A DNA stretch of 64,000 bases from Porticoccus sp002341315 (GCF_047634355.1 NZ_JBLIAL010000001.1); one strand, 5' to 3'; numbered from the stretch's first letter, positions 51,724 to 61,764 are shown. Translations and numbers: made by a program. Notes: a model not told the origin generated them from the sequence alone.

Positions 51724-52858
51724 TGGCGGTCCGGCCAGTTTTTGCCGGAGCGCCCGCTTCGACGCCCTCGCTGCCGATATTACTGACGATCAGCTCACCT
51801 TCTTTCAAGCCCTCCAACACTTCGGTATAGCGCCAGTTGGTCAAACCCTTGCGAATTTGACGGCGTTGCAGAATACCCTCGCCGTCCACCACCAGCACAT
51901 ACTCGTCATCGACCACCAGTTCCGAGGGAATGCGCAGCGCGTTGTCGCCGCTGTCGAGAATGATTTCCATATCTGCGCTGTAACCGGCCAGCAATCTGAC
52001 ATCCTCCGGCAGTGGCTCCAGCTCCGCCTCCACTTCGACGGTACGGGCCTGCTTTTCCTGATCGAGAATATAGGGCGAGATACGACGCACCGTGGCGGGA
52101 AAGACCCGGTCGCGGAAGGCGTCCAGGGTGACCCGCACCGGCAGCCCAAGGGCGATGTCCGAGGCATCCACTTCGTCGATGGGCGCGCTGATGTAATGGC
52201 AGTCGTCGGTGAGCAGGTCGATCGCCGGCGGCGTCATCACACCCGGCGGCGACGGCGTGGCGTACTCCCCCACTTCTCCGGTCACTTCAGCCACGGCACC
52301 GTCAAATGGTGCCCGCAATGAGGTCTGCTCCAGTATAGCGCCAGCCAGCGACACGCTCGCAGCGGCCTCCACCTGGCGGGCCTCGGCAGCCTCACAGTGG
52401 GCAGCACTGGCCTGAGCACGGGATTCAGCCAGATCTGCAGACTCTCTGGACACCAGGTTTCTGTTTGCCAGGTTGATCAGGCGCTTTGCTTCGCGCAGAT
52501 CGGACTGCGCGTCAATACAGGCGCTCTGGCGGTCTTTTTCGGCAGACAATGCCGCCGCCTCGGCAACTTCAAGCTGGGCGAGCCGGTCCTTGTTCCACAG
52601 TACCATCAACAGCTGCCCGGCTTTGACCTGATCCCCTTCCTTTACCAGCAACTGTGCAATCTGCCCACCGATGGGCAGTGCCAACCGGGAGCGCTGACAG
52701 GCCATCACCGTACCGGCACGGGTATTCGCCACGGTGCGCTCCACCACACCGCGCTCAACCGGAACAACCGTGACAGTGACCGGTTCAGGGCGTGACCAGT
52801 AATAAAACAGCGCGGCAAGGACTGCCAGAACGACCAGCGTGATTAGGCTTTTTTTCAT
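51716..52858 (-). CDS. HlyD/MacA-type periplasmic adaptor protein
   Basis: From the ATG at 52858 the protein has 380 residues. An N-terminal membrane anchor (MKKSLITLVVLAVLAALFYY, residues 2-20) is followed by a lipoyl-like half (IGGQIAQLLVKEGDQVKAG), a helical hairpin (about 95-175), ASVSLAGAILEQTSLRAPFDG, and a C-terminal beta-barrel. Such adaptors link the inner-membrane exporter to an outer-membrane channel. A longer frame upstream lacks a ribosome site. It is the first gene of the four-gene exporter operon. Confidence 0.88.
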   Translation of the reverse strand: MKKSLITLVVLAVLAALFYYWSRPEPVTVTVVPVERGVVERTVANTRAGTVMACQRSRLALPIGGQIAQLLVKEGDQVKAGQLLMVLWNKDRLAQLEVAEAAALSAEKDRQSACIDAQSDLREAKRLINLANRNLVSRESADLAESRAQASAAHCEAAEARQVEAAASVSLAGAILEQTSLRAPFDGAVAEVTGEVGEYATPSPPGVMTPPAIDLLTDDCHYISAPIDEVDASDIALGLPVRVTLDAFRDRVFPATVRRISPYILDQEKQARTVEVEAELEPLPEDVRLLAGYSADMEIILDSGDNALRIPSELVVDDEYVLVVDGEGILQRRQIRKGLTNWRYTEVLEGLKEGELIVSNIGSEGVEAGAPAKTGRTAND

Positions 52859-52993
52859 CCGCGACGACCCATGCAAGTTGAAGTAACACCCTTGCATCAT
52901 AAGCCTTGTTGTGGGGGATGTGCGTTGACCTGCATCGGTCAACCCAAAAAAATAAAATGATACCGACAAAAAACGGCCCGCAGGCCGTTTTGA

Positions 52994-54625
52994 CTAGACT
53001 ACTGAAGCTCCGTCCATGAAGGGGCCGTCCACGCAGATTCTTCGCCCGTCCGGGGCGGCACAGGCGCCACAGAGACCAACACCGCATTTGGTCAGGTAAT
53101 CAATGGCACTGAAGATCTGATCATCGCCGCAGAACTCTCTCTCCACCGCCACGGCGGCACGAACCATCGGTGACGGCCCACAATTGTAGAAAATGAGATT
53201 TTTGCGTTCCGCCGGGAGCAGTTGCTGTAAATACTCGCGCAGCAATTCGGTGACAAAACCGTGAAAGCCCTCGCTGCCATCATCGGTGGAGACATGCACC
53301 GGGGCAATCTTGCGGCACTCGTCGAGAAAATACAGCCGCTCCGCGGTGCGCGCGCCGGTAAAAATTTCACTGTTGGGGAAATCCCTCGCCAGCTGGTAAA
53401 CCGCCGCGAGACCGGTGCCACCACTGACAGTAATGATTTTGGCGCCGGCCGGTGGAGCAACAGGAGTGCCGTGGGGACCGCGCACATAGGCTTCAGTGCC
53501 GGGCTGCAGTGACATCAACTCGTGGGTAAACAACCCCACGTCAATCACCGCCAGCGAGAAGGGGTCGTCGGCCAGTGCCGAGAACGGTTTTTCACCCAGC
53601 CCCGGAATCCACAGAAAAACGAATTCACCGGCCTGCAAATCCACCTTCCGATCAAAGGTGAGAATGCAGATATCATCCGTTACCCGCTCATTTGACACCA
53701 GTATCACCGGGCGGAACTGCATATCTACATCGTAGCGGATCATCTGCTCCGCAACGTTGCTGCCCTGCGCCATGTCACGCTCCAGGGTACGGAAATACTC
53801 GCCCATTTCGTCGGTGGTCAGGCCAATCAGCGCGGAACCCACACCGACAATATCAGCACCGGCATCGCGGAAGGCCCTCACGTCGTCAGCACTGCTGACA
53901 CCGCCGCAACCGATGATCGGACAATCCACCGCCTCGGCCATTTCCCGCACGCATTTCAGGCCGATAGGCAGAACGCCCTTGCCGGACATGCCGCCAGAAC
54001 CGTGACTCAGTACCGGATGGCCGTGTGACGAAGTGTAACCGGGCCCCACGGTATTGATCGCACAGAGTGCATCGGCGCCACCGGCCACGGCTGCCCTGGC
54101 GATCTCGGCAATATTCGGTGTGTTGGGTGTGAGCTTGGGGATCACCGGGATACTCACCACAGCCTTGACCGCTGCGGTGATCTGGCGAACCAGTTCCGGA
54201 TCCTGACCCATTGCCATACCGTAACCCTTGGCGTGGGGACAGGACAGATTCAGCTCCAGTCCATCAGATACCGGGGCGACAATTTTGGCCACCTCAACAA
54301 ATTCCTCGACGCTGCCGCCAAAAATGGAGGTGAGCAGGAAGCGATCTTCCGGCACTCGCAGGGTTGCCAACTGGGCAGCGAGCTGCTCGGCACCGGGATT
54401 GGTGAGTCCCACTGCATTGACGAAACATCCGGGAGCGTACTGACTGATCACGGGCTCCCGGTAACCGGACCTCGGGGTCAGACCGACACTCTTTGTCGTG
54501 ATAACACCGACTTCGGGCATGGTGTCAAAAATACGCTGAATAATGGATGTGGCCGTGGTCACAATACCGGAAGGAATGGTGTACGGGGCGGTAATCTGCT
54601 TGGTAAGAAAGGGTAATTTTGACAT
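52994..54625 (-). CDS. Fused dihydroorotate dehydrogenase (class 1, PyrD) and PyrK-type electron-transfer protein
   Basis: The 543-residue protein starts at MSKLPFLTKQ. Residues 1-300 are a class 1 dihydroorotate dehydrogenase-like barrel with KSVGLTPRSGYREP, ELNLSCPHAKGYG (catalytic cysteine) and GCGGVSSADDVRAFRDAGAD. From about residue 310 a PyrK-like ferredoxin-reductase module follows: FAD part (EFVFLWIPGLGEKPFSA), NAD part (VSGGTGLAAVYQLA), and a C-terminal [2Fe-2S] set CGVGLCGACAAPDGRRIC. PyrD and PyrK are normally separate subunits of class 1B. Electron transfer to NAD is implied. Whether dihydroorotate is the substrate is not proven. Confidence 0.85.
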   Translation of the reverse strand: MSKLPFLTKQITAPYTIPSGIVTTATSIIQRIFDTMPEVGVITTKSVGLTPRSGYREPVISQYAPGCFVNAVGLTNPGAEQLAAQLATLRVPEDRFLLTSIFGGSVEEFVEVAKIVAPVSDGLELNLSCPHAKGYGMAMGQDPELVRQITAAVKAVVSIPVIPKLTPNTPNIAEIARAAVAGGADALCAINTVGPGYTSSHGHPVLSHGSGGMSGKGVLPIGLKCVREMAEAVDCPIIGCGGVSSADDVRAFRDAGADIVGVGSALIGLTTDEMGEYFRTLERDMAQGSNVAEQMIRYDVDMQFRPVILVSNERVTDDICILTFDRKVDLQAGEFVFLWIPGLGEKPFSALADDPFSLAVIDVGLFTHELMSLQPGTEAYVRGPHGTPVAPPAGAKIITVSGGTGLAAVYQLARDFPNSEIFTGARTAERLYFLDECRKIAPVHVSTDDGSEGFHGFVTELLREYLQQLLPAERKNLIFYNCGPSPMVRAAVAVEREFCGDDQIFSAIDYLTKCGVGLCGACAAPDGRRICVDGPFMDGASVV

Positions 54626-54701
54626 TGACAGGGACTGACCTGAGAGAAATAAGGAAGGAGCAGAAGGATAAACGTCCTCGGGACTGAAATCCACCCGTCA
54701 A

Positions 54702-55367
54702 CTACGCGAGAGTACCCACCGATACAACCTCGGACAACCCTCTGTCCGAGGTTACAGGCGCACCGGAATGAAAGCGGAACTCAGCGTCCGGTGTTTCCAC
54801 CAGAGACCGCTCTTCCCGCCGGAAAACAGCGAGACGCTCGTTCACTTCCTTCGCACCACCCGCCTGGAGGGCGAGGTCGAGATAATCCCGATAGTGCCGC
54901 CCTTCGGAGGCGAGTAACGACTGGTAGAAATTTTTCAACTCGGGATCCAGGAAGGGCGCCAGTCTGGCAAAACGTTCACAGGAACGGGCCTCGATAAAGG
55001 CACCGACAATCAGGGTATCCAGCAATTTCGCCGGTTCATGGGTGCGCACCCGTTGCCGCAACCCTGCAGCATAGCGGGATGCACTGATATTGCTGTATGG
55101 AATACCCCGCTTTTGCATGATGGCAATCACCTGCTCGAAATGGCGCATTTCCTCCCGGGCCAGCCGTGACATTTTGTTGAGCAGCTCAAAATGGTCGATG
55201 TAGCGGTAAATCAGGTTTAACGCCGTGCTGGCCGCTTTCTTCTCGCAGTTGGCATGATCTATCAGCAAAACATCCTGATTTTCCGGCTTTACGGCTTCCT
55301 CGACCCAGCTATCGGGGGTCGGACAGGGTAGGAAAGCCTGAATTTCATCGAGCGCGGATACTGCCAC
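54702..55367 (-). CDS. miaE: tRNA-(ms2io6A)-hydroxylase MiaE
   Basis: The 221-residue protein is a MiaE-type diiron protein. The helical fold carries repeated ExxH-type ligands, visible in REEMRHFEQVIAIM and in ASEGRHYRDYL, plus the N-terminal LLIDHANCEKKAAS. It hydroxylates the isopentenyl group of 2-methylthio-N6-isopentenyl-A37 in tRNA, using oxygen. It sits downstream of the GST gene on the same strand (32-bp gap). Confidence 0.92.
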   Translation of the reverse strand: MAVSALDEIQAFLPCPTPDSWVEEAVKPENQDVLLIDHANCEKKAASTALNLIYRYIDHFELLNKMSRLAREEMRHFEQVIAIMQKRGIPYSNISASRYAAGLRQRVRTHEPAKLLDTLIVGAFIEARSCERFARLAPFLDPELKNFYQSLLASEGRHYRDYLDLALQAGGAKEVNERLAVFRREERSLVETPDAEFRFHSGAPVTSDRGLSEVVSVGTLA

Positions 55368-55399
55368 AACAACGTGCCTTTGGTGATTGAGTCGGTCGA

Positions 55400-56047
55400 T
55401 CAGGAATCAGCTGAAAAAGTGTCCCGCTCGCTGATCAGGGTATTGTCCATCTGGTGAACGATCGGTCGCGCGGCGACGGTGTAGCGCCAGTCTGCCAGAT
55501 CGGTCATCTCGTCCATCGCCGTCCAGGGGGCAAACTTTTTCATGGTGCTGTTGACCAGATCCAGAGCGTGGTAGGCAATGACGTCCGCATAGCTGAACTC
55601 CTCGCCACACAGGTAGGGGTCAAACCTGGCCAGCCGGGCCAATGCGTCCAGGCCACGCTCTACCTCAACTATCGTCTGATCCACCCGCGCCTGATCCGGC
55701 GCTCCTTTGCTGTCGGGATGATCGAGCAGACGGCTGACCGGCTGCTCAATATGCTGCAGCAGAATACTCATTAACTCCCTGACTTTGGCCCGCTCGAAAA
55801 CATCCTCCGGCAACAATGGCACCTCCGGAATAATTTCCTCGAGAAACTCCATAATCACCGGAACATCGCTGATGAAGCCCTCCCGGGCTTCCAGAAAGGG
55901 TACTTCGCCCATGGGACTCATGGTCAGGAACAGGGGCTCCCGGCTGGGGTAGCTGTGGACTTCCTCAAATTCGAAGCCTTTTTCCAACAGTGCCAGTTTC
56001 ACCATATTGAAATAGTGGCTGGTGTGAAATCCGTACAATTTGAGCAT
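55400..56047 (-). CDS. Glutathione S-transferase family protein
   Basis: The 215-residue protein starts at MLKLYGFHTSHYFNMVKLAL. The N-terminal thioredoxin-like domain has the substrate-loop PMGEVPFLE and the GSH-binding VIMEFLEEI, and the helical C-terminal domain contains CGEEFSYADVIAYHALD. Such proteins conjugate glutathione or act as reductases on peroxides. The substrate is unknown. It forms a pair with miaE. Confidence 0.88.
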   Translation of the reverse strand: MLKLYGFHTSHYFNMVKLALLEKGFEFEEVHSYPSREPLFLTMSPMGEVPFLEAREGFISDVPVIMEFLEEIIPEVPLLPEDVFERAKVRELMSILLQHIEQPVSRLLDHPDSKGAPDQARVDQTIVEVERGLDALARLARFDPYLCGEEFSYADVIAYHALDLVNSTMKKFAPWTAMDEMTDLADWRYTVAARPIVHQMDNTLISERDTFSADS

Positions 56048-56300
56048 GGCGGTTACCCGTTCTGAAACCCTCATCGGGCCTGATGGTTATACGAGAAATT
56101 GTAACAGAGAATTTACTGGGTGAATGACCGTTATCAACTGTAGCCAAGTTACCCTGAATTTTGATCTGTAGTAAGATAGCGCCCCCTATGGGCACGTCAG
56201 TACGCCCAACCAGAATACCCACATCGGTGACCCGTCACCGATAGCCCAGCCGGTGCTGATCCCGGATTGGGGACACTCACACAAAAAGAGGATACAAACC

Positions 56301-58910
56301 GTGCTTGAAGCCTATCGCCAACATGTGGCAGAACGTGCCGCCGAGGGAATCCCACCCAAACCCCTGACACCGGAGTGGACCGCCGATCTGGTGGAACTGC
56401 TGAAAAATCCACCCGCCGGGGAAGAAGACTTTTTACTCGACCTGATCGCCAACCGCGTTCCACCCGGTGTGGATGAAGCGGCTTATGTCAAAGCCGGCTT
56501 TCTCAGCGCGGTAGCCAAAGGCGAAATCACCTGTCCACTGATCGACCGCCCCGCTGCAGTAACATTACTCGGCAATATGCACGGCGGCTACAACGTCGAA
56601 ACGCTGGTTCAATTGCTGGATGATGCTGACCTCGCCAACAGTGCGGCGGAACAGCTCAAAAGTACCATTCTGGTTTTTGATGCATTCCATGATGTCGCCG
56701 AAAAAGCCGATGCCGGCAACGCTCAGGCCAAAGCTGTGCTGCAGTCCTGGGCCGATGCCGAGTGGTTTACCCGACAGGATGCAGTCCCCGAAAGTATCAA
56801 GGCCATTGTTTTCAAGGTGACTGGCGAAACCAATACCGATGATCTGTCCCCTGCACCCGACGCCTGGTCTCGTCCGGATATTCCCCTGCATGCCCTGGCG
56901 GCCTACAAAATGACCCGCGACGGCCTGACGCCCGATGAACCCGGCAAAATCGGCCCGATGAAACAGATTGAGGACATTAAATCCAAAGGTCTGCCGGTCG
57001 CCTTTGTCGGTGATGTGGTGGGTACCGGCTCCTCACGCAAGTCTGCAACCAACTCGGTATTGTGGTTCTTCGGCGACGACATCCCCGGTGTGCCGAACAA
57101 GCGCTCCGGCGGCATCTGTATCGGCAACAAGGTCGCCCCGATTTTCTTCAACACCATGGAAGATGCCGGCGCCCTGGTCTTTGAAGCGCCAGTCGACGAT
57201 ATCAACATGGGCGACGTGATTGAAATCCGTCCCTATGACGGCAAGATTCTCAGCGAATCCGGCGACGTTCTGTCCGAGTTCCACTTCAAGTCCGGTGTCA
57301 TTCTGGACGAAGTACAGGCCGAGGGCCGCATCAACCTGATTGTGGGCCGCGGCTTGACCCAGCGTGCCCGTGAACACCTTGGCCTGCCCGCTTCGGACCT
57401 GTTCCGCCTACCGGCGCAACCCGCCGACACAGGCAAGGGCTACACCCTGGCGCAAAAAATGGTCGGCAAAGCCTGTGGTCTCGAGGGCGTCCGTCCCGGC
57501 ACTTATTGCGAGCCACAAATGACCACAGTGGGCTCACAGGACACCACTGGCCCGATGACCCGGGACGAGCTCAAGGATCTGGCCTGCCTCGGTTTCTCCG
57601 CCGATCTGGTGATGCAGTCTTTCTGCCACACAGCCGCCTATCCGAAACCCATTGATGTCGAGACACAACACACCCTGCCCGATTTCATCATGAACCGCGG
57701 CGGTGTTTCCCTGCGTCCGGGCGACGGGATTATCCACAGCTGGCTGAACCGCATGCTGCTGCCCGACACGGTCGGCACCGGCGGCGATTCCCACACCCGT
57801 TTTCCAATGGGTATTTCTTTCCCCGGCGGTTCCGGTCTGGTGGCTTTTGCCGCCGCCACCGGCGTGATGCCGCTGGATATGCCTGAATCGGTACTGGTTC
57901 GCTTCAAGGGCGACCTGCAACCGGGTATCACCCTGCGCGACCTAGTACATGCCATCCCCTACTACGGCATCCAGGAAGGCCTGCTGACCGTTGAGAAAAA
58001 AGGCAAAAAGAACTTCTTCTCCGGCCGCATTCTGGAAATCGAGGGTCTTGATAAACTGACCGTCGAACAGGCGTTTGAATTGTCGGATGCATCGGCCGAA
58101 CGCTCTGCAGCCGGCTGTACCATCAAGCTCAGCGAAGCCTCCGTGACGGAATATCTGAAGTCCAACATTACCCTGTTGCGCTGGATGATCGCCGAGGGCT
58201 ATGGCGATGTGCGCACCCTGGAACGCCGGGTGGGCAAAATGGAAGCCTGGCTCGCCAACCCTTCACTGATGAAGGCCGATGCCGATGCCGAGTACGCTGC
58301 TGTACTGGAAATCGATCTGGCCGACATCAAGGAACCGATTGTCTGCTGCCCCAACGACCCGGACGATGCGCGACTGTTGTCTGATGTAGCGGGCGATAAA
58401 GTGGACGAAGTCTTCATCGGCTCCTGTATGACCAATATCGGCCACTTCCGGGCGGCGGGCAAGTTGCTCAACGAAGCCCCCAGCATCAACACGACCTTCT
58501 GGATATGTCCGCCAACCCGGATGGACGCTCACACCCTCAAGGAAGAAGGCTACTACACAATCTATGAAAAAGTCGGCGCACGGACAGAAATGCCCGGTTG
58601 TTCGCTGTGTATGGGCAACCAGGCGCGCGTCAACCCCGGCGTCACGGTACTATCCACCTCCACCCGCAACTTCCCCAACCGCCTGGGCGACGGAGCCAAT
58701 GTCTACCTCACTTCTGCCGAGCTGGCCTCTGTGGGTGGTATTCTTGGCCGCCTGCCCACCACGGCTGAATACATGGAATACGCGAACAAGATCAACTCCA
58801 TGTCCAGCGATATCTACCGCTACATGAACTTTGACCAGATCGCCTCCTTCCAGAAAGGGGCCGACGAGGGCAAACGGATTGCAGCGGAACAAATCGTCAA
58901 TGTAGCCTGA
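56301..58910 (+). CDS. acnB: Aconitate hydratase B
   Basis: From a GTG at 56301 (GAGGA about eight bases upstream) the protein has 869 residues, close to E. coli AcnB (865). It begins VLEAYRQHVAERAAEG, matching MLEEYRKHVAERAAEG of the family. The AcnB HEAT-like domain and swivel come first, then the catalytic domains with the [4Fe-4S] cysteines in GSCMTNIGHF and CSLCMGNQARV. It isomerises citrate to isocitrate in the TCA cycle and can bind mRNA when the cluster is lost. A strong terminator follows. Confidence 0.97.
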   Translation: MLEAYRQHVAERAAEGIPPKPLTPEWTADLVELLKNPPAGEEDFLLDLIANRVPPGVDEAAYVKAGFLSAVAKGEITCPLIDRPAAVTLLGNMHGGYNVETLVQLLDDADLANSAAEQLKSTILVFDAFHDVAEKADAGNAQAKAVLQSWADAEWFTRQDAVPESIKAIVFKVTGETNTDDLSPAPDAWSRPDIPLHALAAYKMTRDGLTPDEPGKIGPMKQIEDIKSKGLPVAFVGDVVGTGSSRKSATNSVLWFFGDDIPGVPNKRSGGICIGNKVAPIFFNTMEDAGALVFEAPVDDINMGDVIEIRPYDGKILSESGDVLSEFHFKSGVILDEVQAEGRINLIVGRGLTQRAREHLGLPASDLFRLPAQPADTGKGYTLAQKMVGKACGLEGVRPGTYCEPQMTTVGSQDTTGPMTRDELKDLACLGFSADLVMQSFCHTAAYPKPIDVETQHTLPDFIMNRGGVSLRPGDGIIHSWLNRMLLPDTVGTGGDSHTRFPMGISFPGGSGLVAFAAATGVMPLDMPESVLVRFKGDLQPGITLRDLVHAIPYYGIQEGLLTVEKKGKKNFFSGRILEIEGLDKLTVEQAFELSDASAERSAAGCTIKLSEASVTEYLKSNITLLRWMIAEGYGDVRTLERRVGKMEAWLANPSLMKADADAEYAAVLEIDLADIKEPIVCCPNDPDDARLLSDVAGDKVDEVFIGSCMTNIGHFRAAGKLLNEAPSINTTFWICPPTRMDAHTLKEEGYYTIYEKVGARTEMPGCSLCMGNQARVNPGVTVLSTSTRNFPNRLGDGANVYLTSAELASVGGILGRLPTTAEYMEYANKINSMSSDIYRYMNFDQIASFQKGADEGKRIAAEQIVNVA

Positions 58911-58925
58911 TTATATAAGCTATTG

Positions 58926-58955
58926 AAAAACCCCGCTTTTGCGGGGTTTTTTTTT
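58926..58955 (+). terminator. Rho-independent terminator of acnB
   Basis: CCCCGC / GCGGGG stem with a TTTT loop, preceded by five A and followed by nine T, 16 bp after the acnB stop. Confidence 0.92.
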
Positions 58956-59053
58956 GGCGTATTAAAGAGAATTTTGTGAACGCTGGCGATTAGGTTGCCT
59001 ATTCTAATCTGCTGTGACTAAATGATTTCACACTGTTTTGGCAGGTGCTGTAT

Positions 59054-60277
59054 ATGCATTATCACTTTTACGACTTGTACCGTCAGTCTCTGATGCCGGT
59101 CAACACCGCACTGGACCTGGCACACGATATCGTCACACACGAAAAGAACCCCCTCTCAAAAACGCGTCTTGGCAGACTGCGCAAAGCCATTCTTGAATCC
59201 ACGATTCGTCTACTGAAACACTACCCGAAACAAGGGTTTGAGTACGAACCGGTGGTGATAGATGGCGTGGAGCATCCGGTTCATGAAGAGGTGGTGGTGG
59301 AGAAACCCTTCTGTAATCTGCTGCGCTTTCGCCGCGAAGGTTTACCCGCCAATGCACCAAAACTGCTCTGTGTGGCAGCTCTGTCCGGCCACCATGCCAC
59401 GTTGTCCCGGGAAACCTTCGGTCAGTTCCTCGATGACTATGAGGTCTATGTCACCGACTGGCTCGACGCCCGCGATGTCCCTCTCTCCGAAGGTAAATTC
59501 GGTTTTGAGGAATACGTGCAGTACGTGATTGAGTTCATGGAGCATATTGGTCCCGGCAATCACATGTTCGCCATCTGTCAGGCGGCTGTACCCGGCCTGG
59601 TGGCCGTAGCGCACATGTGCAAGCACAACCATCCCGCTCGACCCAAATCCCTGATCATGATGGCTGGCCCCATCGATATCAGGATTAACCCGAACAAGTT
59701 CGGCAGAAAGGTCGAGAAAATCTCCGCTCCCCTGCTGCGCCGAGTGGCTATTCACCGGGTCCCGTCGCGCTATGATGGCGCCGGACGCAAGGTCTACCCC
59801 GGCATGGTGCAGCTGGGCGGCTTCATGTCGATGAACATGCGGTCCCACGCACAGAAACATATCCAGTTCTTCAAGGACATCGCCGAAGGCAAAATTGCCG
59901 AAGCGGATCGCCATCGCGATTTCTACGATGAATACATGGCGGTACTGGACATGGACGCCGATTACTATATGGAAACCATGGAGCGTGTGTTTCTCGACCA
60001 GCACCTGCCAAAAGGTATCATGCAGTATCAGGGTGAAACCATTGACTGTGGAGATATCAAGGATGTCGCCATGCTCACTCTGGAAGGGGAAAAGGACGAC
60101 ATGATCAGCCTCGGCCAGACCGAAGCCGCTCTCCATCTCTGTACCCACCTGCCCAAGAAGCTGAAAAAGCACTACGTCCAGATGGGCGTCGGTCACTACG
60201 GGATCTTTAACGGCAGCAAGTACCGTGAATTTGTGGCTCCGCTGATGAAAGACTGGATCAACCGCCACGACAAATAA
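59054..60277 (+). CDS. phaZ: Intracellular polyhydroxyalkanoate (PHB) depolymerase
   Basis: The 407-residue protein starts at the ATG at 59054 with AGGTG seven bases upstream. It has no signal peptide. It matches intracellular PHB depolymerases: MHYHFYDLYR at the start, TDWLDARDVPLS, a lipase-box-like AICQAAVPGLVA with a cysteine in the nucleophile position near residue 178, and a histidine in VGHYGIFNGSKYRE near the end. It degrades stored PHA granules. Presence of this gene suggests the organism makes PHA. The synthase is not in the window. Confidence 0.9.
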   Translation: MHYHFYDLYRQSLMPVNTALDLAHDIVTHEKNPLSKTRLGRLRKAILESTIRLLKHYPKQGFEYEPVVIDGVEHPVHEEVVVEKPFCNLLRFRREGLPANAPKLLCVAALSGHHATLSRETFGQFLDDYEVYVTDWLDARDVPLSEGKFGFEEYVQYVIEFMEHIGPGNHMFAICQAAVPGLVAVAHMCKHNHPARPKSLIMMAGPIDIRINPNKFGRKVEKISAPLLRRVAIHRVPSRYDGAGRKVYPGMVQLGGFMSMNMRSHAQKHIQFFKDIAEGKIAEADRHRDFYDEYMAVLDMDADYYMETMERVFLDQHLPKGIMQYQGETIDCGDIKDVAMLTLEGEKDDMISLGQTEAALHLCTHLPKKLKKHYVQMGVGHYGIFNGSKYREFVAPLMKDWINRHDK

Positions 60278-60295
60278 TGTTGTTCAGGCACGGAT

Positions 60296-60323
60296 AAAGG
60301 CCGGTCACCCACCGGCCTTTTTT
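60296..60323 (+). terminator. Rho-independent terminator of phaZ
   Basis: AAAGGCCGGT / ACCGGCCTTT, a perfect 10-bp stem with a 5-nt loop, followed by a T-run, about 20 bp after the stop. Confidence 0.9.
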
Positions 60324-60438
60324 CATTGTTTTTTTTCGGGATTTATCTGCCGACCTGAGCAAGACTCCCAACAATGCCACCTGTATAAATCCTGTACAAC
60401 CCTGTAGAATCCGCCCTCCATTACTCCAGGTGAATGAC

Positions 60439-61764
60439 ATGACAGAACTCCTTTCCCCCGCCGGTTCTCTCAAAAATATGCGCTATGCACTGGCCTACGG
60501 CGCCGATGCCGTCTATGCGGGGCAGCCCCGCTATAGCCTCCGGGTGCGCAACAATGAATTCAATCACCTGGACGTGATGGCGGATGCCATCGCCGAAACC
60601 CATCGGCAGGGCAAACAGTTTTACATTGCCAGCAATATCTCACCCCACAATGACAAGATTCGCAGCTATCTGAAAGATATGGCGCCGGTGATCGAGATGA
60701 AGCCGGATGCCCTGATCATGTCCGATCCGGGTCTGATCATGATGGTCCGGGAAAAGTGGCCGGAGATGCCCATTCACCTCTCGGTGCAGGCCAATGCGGT
60801 CAATTACGCCACCGTCAGATTCTGGCACCAGCAGGGCATTGTCCGCACCATCCTGTCGCGGGAGCTGGGTCTCGAGGAGGTTGAGGAAATTCGCCAGCGC
60901 GTACCTGAAATGGAACTGGAAGTGTTCGTACACGGCGCCCTCTGTATTGCCTACTCGGGCCGCTGCCTACTCTCCGGCTACATGAATCACCGGGATTCCA
61001 ACCAGGGCGCCTGCACCAATGCCTGCCGCTGGAAATACGATGCCCATGAGGCCACCCAGACCGAAACCGGCGACATTATTCCCACCAAAACCTGGGAACC
61101 GGAAAAACCGGACAGCCACGATGAGGTTGAACCGATGATGCTGCTTGAGGAACAGGGGCGGCCCGGAGAAATGATGCCGGCTTTCGAAGACGAGCACGGC
61201 ACCTACATCATGAACTCCAAGGATTTGCGCGCCGTACAGCATGTGGAAAAACTGATCGCCATGGGTGTCCACTCCCTGAAAATCGAGGGTCGCACCAAGT
61301 CCCATTATTATGTGGCCCGCACAGCCCAGGTCTATCGTCGCGCCATCGACCACGCTCTGGCCGGCAAACCCTTCGACATGAGTCTGATGGCTGAACTGGA
61401 TCATCTGGCGAACCGCGGCTATACCGAGGGTTTCTACCGCCGCCATGTACCCCAGGAATATCAGAACTATGAACAGGGCGCTTCGGGCAACCCCAACCAA
61501 CAGTTTGTCGGTGAAATCTGCGGCGTTGAACGCGACAAAGGCTGGTTTACCGTGGATGTCAAAAACCGTTTTGAGTCCGGTGACACTCTGGAACTGATCA
61601 CCCCGCAGGGCAACATGACCTTCAATCTGGACGCCCTGGAAAATCGCGACGGCGTCAAAATCGATGCGGCACCCGGCTCAGGGCATGTGGTCAGGATACC
61701 GATGCCGGCGGATCTTCCCCTGGCGGAAGATGGTGGTTATGCCATGCTGATGCGCTATATGTAA
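60439..61764 (+). CDS. trhP: Peptidase U32 family tRNA 5-hydroxyuridine formation protein TrhP (YegQ)
   Basis: The 441-residue protein starts at MTELLSPAGSLKNMRYALAYGADAVY, and AGGTG lies six bases upstream of this ATG rather than of the one three codons before. It has the U32 core (FVHGALCIAYSGRCLLSGYM ... GACTNACRWKY) with the conserved cysteines and EGRTKSHYYVA. TrhP carries out prephenate-dependent hydroxylation of U34 in tRNA, the first step toward cmo5U. cmoM is about 0.6 kb downstream on the other strand. Confidence 0.9.
   Translation: MTELLSPAGSLKNMRYALAYGADAVYAGQPRYSLRVRNNEFNHLDVMADAIAETHRQGKQFYIASNISPHNDKIRSYLKDMAPVIEMKPDALIMSDPGLIMMVREKWPEMPIHLSVQANAVNYATVRFWHQQGIVRTILSRELGLEEVEEIRQRVPEMELEVFVHGALCIAYSGRCLLSGYMNHRDSNQGACTNACRWKYDAHEATQTETGDIIPTKTWEPEKPDSHDEVEPMMLLEEQGRPGEMMPAFEDEHGTYIMNSKDLRAVQHVEKLIAMGVHSLKIEGRTKSHYYVARTAQVYRRAIDHALAGKPFDMSLMAELDHLANRGYTEGFYRRHVPQEYQNYEQGASGNPNQQFVGEICGVERDKGWFTVDVKNRFESGDTLELITPQGNMTFNLDALENRDGVKIDAAPGSGHVVRIPMPADLPLAEDGGYAMLMRYM

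Noticed and set aside
59342..60268. A 308-codon minus-strand frame over phaZ
   Set aside because: Antisense shadow with His/Val/Phe bias. The plus-strand depolymerase is supported by motifs and a terminator.
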